The position numbers and the translations under genes were made by a program. Under the pieces are notes generated by a model, which saw nothing but the letters and a program-made list of their open reading frames with translations, did not search any database and was not told where the DNA came from. This document shows, piece after piece, positions 1-7,100 of a stretch of DNA of 64,000 nucleotides. Every line of letters starts with the position of its first letter. Within the stretch, counting starts at the first letter, position 1. Source of the DNA: Jonesia quinghaiensis DSM 15701 (GTDB lineage: Bacteria > Actinomycetota > Actinomycetes > Actinomycetales > Cellulomonadaceae); contig NZ_AUHN01000004.1 in the NCBI RefSeq assembly GCF_000423205.1, forward strand, positions 62,001 to 126,000. Direction: 5' to 3'.

Positions 1-183
1 CACGCAGGTGTCCTCCAGCGGTACAGCAACGGCTCGTGGCGCACCGTGAAGAAACTCAAAGCCGGAAAGAACACCCTGTCACACCGCTCAACGACTGCGT
101 CCACCACGAAGTACCGGGTGGTTATCGGCAGCACCAGCAAACGCGTTGGTGCGAAGAAAACTGTTGCAATCCGCGTGAAGTAA
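1..183 (+). CDS. C-terminal fragment of a secreted or surface repeat protein
   Basis: Frame 1 is open from the window edge to a TAA at 181-183 and encodes about 60 residues. The start lies outside the window. The fragment is rich in Lys, Thr, Ser and Val, with a YSNGSWRTVKKLKAGKNT-like stretch. That pattern is common in beta-rich bacterial repeat modules at the ends of actinobacterial exported proteins (a 'polymer plus tracts' type phrase followed by a basic C-terminus). No anchor motif or catalytic residue is visible in what remains. The function of the whole protein cannot be judged; assignment to an exported protein is inference from composition. Confidence 0.55.
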   Translation, partial: HAGVLQRYSNGSWRTVKKLKAGKNTLSHRSTTASTTKYRVVIGSTSKRVGAKKTVAIRVK

Positions 184-200
184 CACTGCACTTTTTGTTT

Positions 201-237
201 CACAGGGCCGCTGCCAGCACATGGCAGCGGCCCTGTG
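201..237 (+). terminator. Perfect 16-bp hairpin after the first gene
   Basis: Positions 201-216 and 222-237 are perfect inverted repeats (arm CACAGGGCCGCTGCCA) with a 5-nt loop, starting 17 nt after the stop codon. There is no long T tract behind it, only a T-rich GCGTTCTTC. Actinobacterial terminators often lack a U tract, so a terminator is the likeliest role. Confidence 0.6.
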
Positions 238-331
238 GCGTTCTTCAACACGAATCGAGGGATGCTGCCACTCACGGAGCCAAGAGCGCCAATAACTTCC
301 AGATTCCTGTTAGCAATATGCCGTTTCACCC

Positions 332-387
332 ATTCACACTGTCAGCCTAGGTTGACAGTGTGAATGGTGTCAACCTAGGCTGACACC
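332..387 (+). promoter_or_regulatory. Promoter embedded in two palindromic operators
   Basis: Two 18-bp sites, TGTCAGCCTAGGTTGACA (340-357) and TGTCAACCTAGGCTGACA (368-385), are exact reverse complements of each other. Each is close to a palindrome centred on CTAG. The first extends into a 34-nt inverted repeat (332-365, 16 of 17 pairs) and the second into 366-387. The centres are 28 bp apart. A TTGACA -35 (352-357) lies in the first site. A TAGGCT -10 (376-381), 18 bp further on, lies in the second. The -10 ends 6 nt before the ATG at 388, so the transcript should be leaderless. Repression by the adjacent HTH protein is inferred. Confidence 0.7.
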
Positions 388-609
388 ATGGATGTTGAAG
401 AAATGGAATCCACGGCCACCTACATTGAACCTGCTGAGGGACTACGCACAGTCGTAGCACTGCGCCGCCTAGCATCACGGTTAGAAGACCTGCATGTAGC
501 GCGCGCCCGCGCTGCAGGAATGTCCTGGGCAGAGGTAGCAACCAACCTAGAAGTAACCCGACAATCCGTCCACAAGAAGCACGGCCGCACCCGCAGCCCC
601 AAACAATAG
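388..609 (+). CDS. Small helix-turn-helix DNA-binding protein
   Basis: This is a 73-aa protein. Residues about 22-66 form a compact helical HTH domain: a LRRLASRLEDLHVARARAAG helix, then SWAEVATNLEVTRQSVHKKHG, which reads as a classic turn plus recognition helix with a Gln-Ser contact pair. The first 20 residues are acidic. The ATG coincides with the predicted transcription start of a leaderless promoter, so no ribosome binding site is expected or seen. It is followed after 7 nt by a Clp-N domain gene, a pairing common in actinobacteria. It probably binds the two CTAG-centred palindromes that overlap its own promoter (inference). Partner and inducer are unknown. Confidence 0.75.
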   Translation: MDVEEMESTATYIEPAEGLRTVVALRRLASRLEDLHVARARAAGMSWAEVATNLEVTRQSVHKKHGRTRSPKQ

Positions 610-616
610 GAGCCTT

Positions 617-1222
617 ATGCTGATCTACGACAGCTCATTCACTGACGTCATGGATGCAACGCAGCGCGAAGCAACAAGCCTTGGCGCACACGTCTATGGT
701 TCCGAACACATCCTTCTCGGGCTCCTTCTCACAGCAGGCCCCGTCAACGAAGCGATATCCGCCATAGACAGCACCTTGAACTACGACACTGTGCATCACG
801 CCATCGTCAACGCAAGCGACGATGCCCCTCTCCTCCACAACCTCGGGCTCGCAACCGTCGCAACCCAAATCGCCGACGCGCCAAAACCGCAACGCACCCC
901 ACAGCACCGGCACACACCTGAACTACAGACTGCACTGAACGCAGCATCAACCAAGTGGGGGCAACTCCGTAAAGCCGGGCACCTGCCACGACAGAGCAAA
1001 CTAGACAGCACAGTGCTCTGGCTTGCCGTGCTAGAACCCTCCGCACGCGCGGCCCGCCTCCTCCGGAGCATCGGAGTTGATCCCGACCAAGCCCGCTCAA
1101 CGGTCCTAGCCGTGGCAGCTGGACCCGACAACCCAACGCCGCCTTGGCCAACCGATGTTCAAATCGGTCCGGTCACCCGCATCGTCCACTGGTTCTTTAA
1201 CCGCACCAGCACAAGCGCCTAG
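617..1222 (+). CDS. Clp N-terminal domain protein without ATPase domain
   Basis: This 201-aa protein contains two copies of the Clp repeat: residues about 10-80 (ATSLGAHVYGSEHILLGLLL) and about 100-170 (STVLWLAVLEPSARAARLLRSIGVD). These are the substrate- or adaptor-binding repeats found at the front of ClpA, ClpC and ClpB. There is no Walker A or B motif, so it is not an unfoldase by itself. The second half carries a TPELQTALNAA segment, as in Clp-N tandem repeats. The start has a good AGGAG 5 nt upstream. It lies 7 nt behind the HTH gene and almost certainly shares its promoter. A role as a Clp protease adaptor, or as a stress sensor for the HTH regulator, is possible but unproved. Confidence 0.8.
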   Translation: MLIYDSSFTDVMDATQREATSLGAHVYGSEHILLGLLLTAGPVNEAISAIDSTLNYDTVHHAIVNASDDAPLLHNLGLATVATQIADAPKPQRTPQHRHTPELQTALNAASTKWGQLRKAGHLPRQSKLDSTVLWLAVLEPSARAARLLRSIGVDPDQARSTVLAVAAGPDNPTPPWPTDVQIGPVTRIVHWFFNRTSTSA

Positions 1223-1260
1223 GCCTCCCCCTTCCCCCGCTTCGCCCCCCCTCAATCATG

Positions 1261-1331
1261 CCGAGATCCTAGATCTCGCACTGAGATCCTGACCCGCGAC
1301 AAGGATGTCGAACCGAGATCTAGGATCTCGG
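1261..1331. repeat. 71-bp palindromic repeat, copy 1
   Basis: An 18-bp arm (CCGAGATCCTAGATCTCG, 1261-1278) is repeated inverted at 1314-1331, so the unit can fold into a long hairpin. A third GAGATCCT lies inside. A second copy of the same length and order is at 2209-2279, in the same orientation, on the other side of the methyltransferase gene. The inner 35 bp differ by several substitutions while the arms are identical. It lies between convergent genes and could act as a terminator, but being a dispersed element is at least as likely. Confidence 0.8.
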
Positions 1332-1377
1332 CGGCTGGTGGACTCGAGGAAGGGTCTGCTCTCATTAAAGGGCGGGG

Positions 1378-2106
1378 TCACACACCTTCTCTATACTGCA
1401 TTCTGGGTTTTTGAGCGGAAAGAAACAAAAAAGACAGGAAAGCGCTACGTTCACCGCTCGCAATCCGTGGTGGCATGACGTCGATCGGAGTGCTAGGTGA
1501 TGGTGCCGGTTCATCAAGCACACGCAAGTCCAGCCCCGAACCAACCACGGCTCGGACAATCTCATGTAACGGGCGGTGCCAGAACGTCAGTACAGCTGGA
1601 TGCCCATCAAATTCATACTCTTCGCTGTACTGCTTTGTTGCGAAGTAGTCCTGCTGAGGATCATTGAACTGGCGTACGAAAGGGTGGTTAACGGATGCAA
1701 TAAATCGGCCACCAGGTTTCAAAACGCGGCATATCTCTGCTAACGGCGCATCCCAATCTTTGAGGTAATGCAGCACTAACGACACAACGACATCATCGAA
1801 TGTTTCATCTTCGTACGGCAGCGGTTCGGCGAAGTCGTGGACGCCGAGTGTGGCAGCGTCACCCAGTCTGCGGCGCGCGAGGTCAATCATTGCTGGGCTG
1901 CCATCAAAACCTGTGACATCGGCGCCTCGTTCAATGAGCTCAGCCATCAACGGGCCAGAACCACACCCCGCATCTAGTATGTGCCGGCCTTGCGCGTCCC
2001 CGATCATTCCCAACACTGCGGGCCGCTCATAGTAGGCGTTCAATAAACTCACACCGTTTTCGGTGTCGTAATCGACAGCAAAGCTGTCATAGGCATCGGC
2101 GCCCAT
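1378..2106 (-). CDS. Class I SAM-dependent methyltransferase
   Basis: This 242-aa protein has a Methyltransf_11-type Rossmann fold. Motif I ILDAGCGSGPL lies at residues about 43-53. An acidic residue ending strand 2 (VTGFDGS) and the post-motif VVVSLVLHYLKDW, then VLKPGGRF, complete the SAM-binding set. The substrate is not identifiable; relatives act on small molecules. The start is supported by GAGGGG 5 nt upstream of the ATG. The C-terminus ends in a basic tail with no known motif. The gene stands alone and is bracketed by two direct copies of a 71-bp repeat (1261-1331 and 2209-2279), which suggests it may have been inserted or exchanged as a cassette. Confidence 0.85.
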   Translation of the reverse strand: MGADAYDSFAVDYDTENGVSLLNAYYERPAVLGMIGDAQGRHILDAGCGSGPLMAELIERGADVTGFDGSPAMIDLARRRLGDAATLGVHDFAEPLPYEDETFDDVVVSLVLHYLKDWDAPLAEICRVLKPGGRFIASVNHPFVRQFNDPQQDYFATKQYSEEYEFDGHPAVLTFWHRPLHEIVRAVVGSGLDLRVLDEPAPSPSTPIDVMPPRIASGERSAFLSFLFLSAQKPRMQYREGV

Positions 2107-2208
2107 ATTGCCCCTCGCTAGTGGCTATGAACTAGCCACGCTAGCCGACGACATCACTCTCCTAAAGCAACCTCTAGTGGATGTTCACAATCACGCTACG
2201 CATTAACA

Positions 2209-2279
2209 CCGAGATCCTAGATCTCGACATGAGATCCTCACCCACAACAAGGATGTCGCACCGAGATCTAGGATCTCGG
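2209..2279. repeat. 71-bp palindromic repeat, copy 2
   Basis: Same architecture as the copy at 1261-1331: arm 2209-2226 and its inverted partner 2262-2279, with an internal GAGATCCT and a shared CAACAAGGATGTCG-like core. Length and orientation match the first copy exactly. It lies in the 490-base gap between the methyltransferase start and the conservon, left of tRNA-Ser; apart from these two features and the tRNA terminator I see nothing else in that gap. Confidence 0.8.
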
Positions 2280-2348
2280 CAGGAAGTGAGGGGAAGGGCA
2301 TGCATGGGGGAGCAAGGGTGAAGAGGATATGGCAGGGCCCCCGAGAAA

Positions 2349-2408
2349 CAAAAAATGACCCCCGACCCCTGAACCAGCGTTTCTGCTGGTCAAGAGACCG
2401 GAGGTCAT
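2349..2408 (-). terminator. Intrinsic terminator of tRNA-Ser
   Basis: Read leftward, ATGACCTCCG (2408-2399) pairs with CGGGGGTCAT (2364-2355), with one G-U pair, and is followed directly by a run of six T. An inner hairpin (GACCAGC/GCTGGTT) fills the loop. It begins 8 nt past the 3' end of the tRNA gene. Confidence 0.75.
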
Positions 2409-2415
2409 CATTCTG

Positions 2416-2503
2416 CGGAAGCGGCGGGATTTGAACCCGCGAGACGGGGTCACCGTCTACCGGTTTTCAAGACCGGCGCATTCGGCCGCTCTGCCACACT
2501 TCC
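2416..2503 (-). tRNA. tRNA-Ser (anticodon UGA)
   Basis: This 88-nt class II tRNA has the acceptor 5' GGAAGTG pairing with CGCTTCC (one G-U) and discriminator G. The anticodon arm CCGGT-CTTGAAA-ACCGG gives anticodon TGA. A long variable arm (TAGACGGTGACCCCGTCT region) and the T arm GCGGGTTCAAATCCCGC follow. The long variable arm and the UGA anticodon identify serine. The CCA end is not encoded. It reads UCN serine codons, chiefly UCA. Confidence 0.95.
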
Positions 2504-2597
2504 ATACGCCCAAGGGGCGCCTGACTATTGTGCCACGTCCAAGGCCAGAAAACGAAATCCGGCTCCATCATGCGTCACAACTAGTGCATGCAAGCTA

Positions 2598-3215
2598 TCA
2601 ACTGCGGGCAGCAGCCTGGAGTCGCTCCATGGCGTGCTGAACAAGCTGAATCAGGGTTTGCTTTGTGGCAGCACGTGAACGTGCGTCCGTGTAGAGCATC
2701 GGAACGTGAGCGGGGATCTGAAGAGCCTCGCGTACGTCCTCGATGCGGTGCTTCGCAACACCGTCGAAGCAGTTGATGCCCACCACGAACGGAATACCTC
2801 GAGATTCGAAGTAATCGATCGCAGGGAAGCACTGCTCGAGTCGCTCGGTGTCGACCAAGACAACAGCGCCGATGGCGCCGCGTACAAGGTCATCCCACAT
2901 GAACAGGAAGCGGTCCTGTCCTGGTGTACCGAACAGGTACAGCCAGAGGGAGCCGGGCAGCTCGATACGGCCGAAGTCCATTGCAACCGTAGTGGTGGTC
3001 TTGCGGTCGGTGACGCCACCGGCGTCGTCCACTCCAACGGAGTGCTCAGTCATTGCCGCTTCTGTGTTCAGCGGTTCAATGTCCGAGATGGATCCGATAA
3101 AGGTGGTTTTACCGACAGCGAATCCACCCGCCACGACAATCTTGACGACTGTGGGAGCCGCAGGAGCCTTGGTAGGATCCTGCCCCACGGCCGTCTCAGA
3201 GGGCTGATATACCAT
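2598..3215 (-). CDS. cvnD: Conservon small GTPase (CvnD-type)
   Basis: This 205-aa cytoplasmic Ras-like/MglA-like GTP-binding protein is the last gene of the conservon operon. The P-loop GGFAVGKTTF lies at residues about 28-37. A G3-like region with LFGTPGQDRF takes the place of DxxG, and a GINCFDG segment stands near the NKxD position. The chosen start (ATG at 3215) has GGAGAG 9 nt upstream. An in-frame upstream start at 3236 would add seven residues without family support. The gene overlaps the end of the DUF742 gene by 20 nt, so translation is probably coupled. In Streptomyces such GTPases associate with the roadblock and sensor partners at the membrane; the cue here is unknown. Confidence 0.88.
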   Translation of the reverse strand: MVYQPSETAVGQDPTKAPAAPTVVKIVVAGGFAVGKTTFIGSISDIEPLNTEAAMTEHSVGVDDAGGVTDRKTTTTVAMDFGRIELPGSLWLYLFGTPGQDRFLFMWDDLVRGAIGAVVLVDTERLEQCFPAIDYFESRGIPFVVGINCFDGVAKHRIEDVREALQIPAHVPMLYTDARSRAATKQTLIQLVQHAMERLQAAARS

Positions 3216-3603
3216 TGAGAACACTCTCCAACACACTCAAGGACATGGCCGGATTCTGACCGTGACCAGTATGAACGTTTACAGGCGTTGAGGTATGTAT
3301 CTTGAGATACCCCTCGTCAGCCAAGTCTGAGATGAGAATCCGAACCACACCCAAGGGCATCCGCAAGAGAGCAGAAACCTCGGCGATCGACACATAATTG
3401 CGTGCCGCGTGATCCAGGATTGCGCGTTTTTCGGGGGTGAGTCCGCTCGAGTCTACGGCGCCTGGGTTGACCTCAACTAAGGTCTCTAGCGGCAGGTTAG
3501 ACGTAGCTGATCGTACACGCCCGCCGGTGACCGCGTAAGGCCGCACCGTCGCAGCCTCGTAGTGATTGCCATCTTCAGGCAACCGGAGCGAATGACGAGT
3601 CAT
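3196..3603 (-). CDS. cvnC: DUF742 protein of the conservon (CvnC-type)
   Basis: This 135-aa member of DUF742 is a winged-helix-like family that always sits between the roadblock and GTPase genes of conservons. The RPYAVTGGR motif is at residues about 22-30. A C-terminal HTH-like segment (ARNYVSIAEVSALLRMPLG, then VVRILISDLADEGYLKIH) resembles MarR/ArsR wings. The start has GAGG 7 nt upstream. It overlaps the downstream GTPase gene by 20 nt and follows the roadblock gene by 13 nt. DNA binding has not been shown for the family, so a scaffold role is equally possible. Confidence 0.88.
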   Translation of the reverse strand: MTRHSLRLPEDGNHYEAATVRPYAVTGGRVRSATSNLPLETLVEVNPGAVDSSGLTPEKRAILDHAARNYVSIAEVSALLRMPLGVVRILISDLADEGYLKIHTSTPVNVHTGHGQNPAMSLSVLESVLNGISAL

Positions 3604-3616
3604 GACTATCCTCTAT

Positions 3617-4066
3617 CTATCCCATTTGCGCGCGAGTAGCTCCGTCAACTGGCAACGAGCCGCGCATCTCTGAGATCAGTTGCGGTGTGAGAGTTGCTTC
3701 TGTTCGTGATACGAGCATAGCCATCTCATAACCGATCAGGCCAACATCGCAAGAAGAATCTGCGACGACGGCCAGAACTGATCCGTTGGATACGTTCATG
3801 AGGAACAGGAAGCCGTTGTCCATCTCAACGATGGATTGGCGCACGGCCCCACCATTGAGTTGACGAGAAGCCCCACGGGTGAGGCTCGACATTCCCGATA
3901 CGATGGCGGCGAGTTGGTCGCCGCTTGTGCGGTCCAGGTTGTCGGACATTGCCATCAACAGGCCATCTGCCGATACCACAAGGGTGTGGCGGGTGGCTGG
4001 GACGGTCCGCACGAAATTGTCCAGCAACCAACCAAAGTTTGTTGCTTCGGTGCTGAGCGTGCTCAT
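3617..4066 (-). CDS. cvnB: Roadblock/LC7 protein of the conservon (CvnB-type)
   Basis: This 149-aa single-domain roadblock/LC7 protein has the characteristic core, residues about 10-105: LLDNFVRTVPATRHTLVVSA, then DGLLMAMSD, QLAAIVSGMSSL and GSVLAVVADSSCDVG. Roadblock proteins act as dimeric regulators or GAP-like partners of small GTPases, here most likely the product of the gene at 2598-3215. A perfect AAGGAG stands 5 nt before the ATG. It lies between the sensor gene (39 nt gap) and the DUF742 gene (13 nt gap), in the standard conservon order. Confidence 0.9.
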   Translation of the reverse strand: MSTLSTEATNFGWLLDNFVRTVPATRHTLVVSADGLLMAMSDNLDRTSGDQLAAIVSGMSSLTRGASRQLNGGAVRQSIVEMDNGFLFLMNVSNGSVLAVVADSSCDVGLIGYEMAMLVSRTEATLTPQLISEMRGSLPVDGATRAQMG

Positions 4067-4105
4067 GCTATCTCCTTCAAAAGTGTGTCAACGGCTAACG
4101 TGCTC

Positions 4106-7100
4106 TCAGAAATGGGAGGCGGAGTCTGGCACACGTTGCGACTGGCCATTTCGGTCATCTCCTTGGCTTGTCTGGGTCCGCGCCCCAGATGCACCATCTC
4201 TTCGCCCCCGGCTTGTCGCTGACTGGAACGCTGAGAGGCGTGCCCGAAGTTCAGACGCGTCGCGGCTGATCTTCTGCGTGGTCGGGTCGTCAGTGAGAGC
4301 TTGTGGTGACGCGTTACTACGAACACGTCGTACAAGTGACTCTGCTTCCCTTGTGTTGACCTCGCTTGGGCGGTAAGCGGACAGCTGGCTCAGTTCAGCC
4401 AGTGCCTGCTCTTGGATTGTGGACTTCAACGCGAAAGCCGAGTTGACGTCCACTGTGAGGTCGGTGGGTGGTTGCCACTGGGTGACACCAACACCGCCTT
4501 GCGGAAACTCTTGTGCAGCGGACTCTTGCACGTTCGGTGCGAAGGAGGGCTCCCATGCTTGGGTTTGTCCTGCGTTGAACTGTGAAGGTGCTGCTTGTGC
4601 CGATGCTGCGTGCGGCGCTGAAGCCGCCCCGAAACTCGACACCCGCTGAGGAACCTGCGGAACATTGTGTGCCGGTGCTGCAGGTTGACCGAATGGCGCA
4701 TACCCATCGCGAGCCTGCTGAGGCTGTGATGGTGTGTGCTGCGCCTGGCCCCCGGCAGGGTCGTAGCCGTTCCCCGGAGTGGTGAACTGTTGCTGCCCGC
4801 CGAACTGTGGATCACTGAAGTTTTCGTTCCGTGTCACAGTGGGGTGCTCAGAGGTTGGTGTGGATTTACCCTTGCGCAACCAACCGCGAATGCCATTCTT
4901 TTTGTCTTTGGCGTCGTCGGCTGGAGCGTCAGATACAACGTCAGCAAAGTGCGGTACTGCGGCTTCTTGAACCGGAGCTCCTGCACCAAATACTGGCGCG
5001 AACTGTGGCCGGGCAATCGGTTCGTGACCGGATGGGCCTTGAGCCTGCCATGGTGCTGCGGCCTGCTCTTGGTTTTGTTGGTCACTGTATGACTGGCCAC
5101 CACCGTGCGTGTGCTGCTGGTAGCTACCCTGTTGGGACGCTTGGTACACCGATTCTGGCTTCTGTGGGGGCAGTGATTGCCCGTAGTTGCCGTCCTCGTG
5201 TGCATCGTAGGCCTCGTGGGCGCTTGGTGCAGAGTATGCGCTGGCAGCTGATCGGTAGTATTGCGCCGGAGTCTGCTGCTGGTGGGTCTGCTGAACGGCT
5301 TCGCGTGCTTCCTCAACGAGCCCAGGGATGATCATGTCCGGGTTGGGAGCATAACCGCTGGGTTCTTGAGGAACCGGAGCGTCAGCAGCGACGGAGTGAG
5401 CGGACGCAGGTGCGCCTGGCTGTGGGTCCGATGCGGCACGGGCACGAGATGCTCGTGTTGGCAGGTGTGCGAACTTGGATAGGTCAACACGTCCGGTGTT
5501 GAGGTTTTCCCCAGCTTGTTGCTGTCCGCCACCCCATTGAGCAGGTGCGCTTGGCGCTGACTGCTCACGGGATTCCTGTGCTTGCCATGATTCGGCGACG
5601 TCACGTGGCTCTGCGTCGTCTTGCACGCGGTCAATGACCTGTGTGGCGTCATCGTCGTCGCGGGCTACCGCAAACGGTGATCCAGCTGACGGTGCTTGTG
5701 CCCCACCGTTGTTCTCCTGCGCTGCTGTGAAGGAGCGGAAGTTGGAGAACATCGCTGAACGGCGTTCTGGTTGGTGTGCCAAGGCAGCATCGGGGCCCAG
5801 TGGCTCTTCAACGATCTCTTCCTGACGAGCAGGACGGCGGGTAACCAGAGGCTTCGCTTCTTGGATGGTCTGTGGCTGCCACGGTGCCCCAGCGTCGTCA
5901 CCGAAGTTGACGCTGCGGGTTGGTGTAGCCAGAGGTGGTAGCACGATCTCCGGGGAGTTGTCTCCGAAGTCGGGCGAGATTCCAACACCTTGGCCGCCTG
6001 ATGTGCCACCGCGTGATGGTAGACCTGAGCCAGCTGGTGCCGGTTGCATGGGGGCAGAACCGCCACGGCTTGGTAGGCCGCCACCGCCACGTGCAGGGAG
6101 TTGACCTGGCTGCTGCTGTGGTTGTTGCGGAGCAGGTTGCTGCTGTTGCATTGGCGCCTGTTGTGCAGGTGCTTGTGGGGCGCCGGAATAGTCCTGGCGC
6201 GGTGCAAAGCCTTGGTGTGACTGGACTGGTTGTGGTCCAGTTGGTTCAGCACCTTGAACTTTACGGCGCGGCATTCCTGTACCGGTTTGACCGTCCGTCA
6301 GTGCATTGAGGTCAACGGCGCTGACAACAGGGGGCTCCTCAACGGGGTATCCCTGTGTCTGTGTGGCGAATTGGCTTGATGGCTGGGCGCCTGGTTGTGG
6401 CATCGGCTGTGCCGCGCCTTGGCCTGGCTGTCCTTGGTATTCCTGGAACGCTGCGTCTGTGAAGAGCGTCCATGGGAAGGACAGGGTGGCGATGGTTCCG
6501 TTGGAACCGTCTGCTGGGCGGGAGAAGGCAACGTGCACACCGAGACGGTCTGCAAGACGCCCGACCACGAACAGACCCACTCGTTGCACACCGATCACGT
6601 CGGTTGCTGACTTGGAGGCCACACGTGCGTTGGCGTCTTGGATGTCTTGGTCAGACATTCCAAGGCCGTAGTCACGGATGGTGACGGTCACGAAGTTGCG
6701 ACCGGCGTCTGTGGTTACTTCAACCGGGGTGTTGGGCTCAGAGAAGTTTGTTGCGTTTTCCAGGAGCTCAGCGATGAGGTGCGCTGCGTTCAGTGCGTTG
6801 TGGCCAAGCATCGCAGGGTCGGACTGCAGGTTCAGCTGGATGCGGTCATACAGTTCGATCTCAGAGGACGCTGTACGGACAACGTCTGACATTGGCATTG
6901 GTTGACGTACGCGACGACCAGAGTCAATTCCCGCAAGCACAAGGAGCGACTCGGAGTTACGACGCATACGCGTTGCGAGGTGGTCGAGGCGGAAGAGGTT
7001 GGCAAGAATGTTCGGGTCTTCTTCTGCACGTTCCAACTCGTCGAGGAAGCCGAGTTGGCGGTTGAGGAGAATGTGGTCACGACGGGCCACGTTAACGAAC

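Noticed and set aside
35-350. 104-codon plus-strand frame at the left edge
   Set aside because: It crosses the hairpin at 201-237 and the operator; frame 1 ends cleanly at 183 and has the repeat-protein composition.
4419-6671. Several plus- and minus-strand frames over the tail of the conservon sensor
   Set aside because: Shadows of a low-complexity Pro/Gln-rich coding region.
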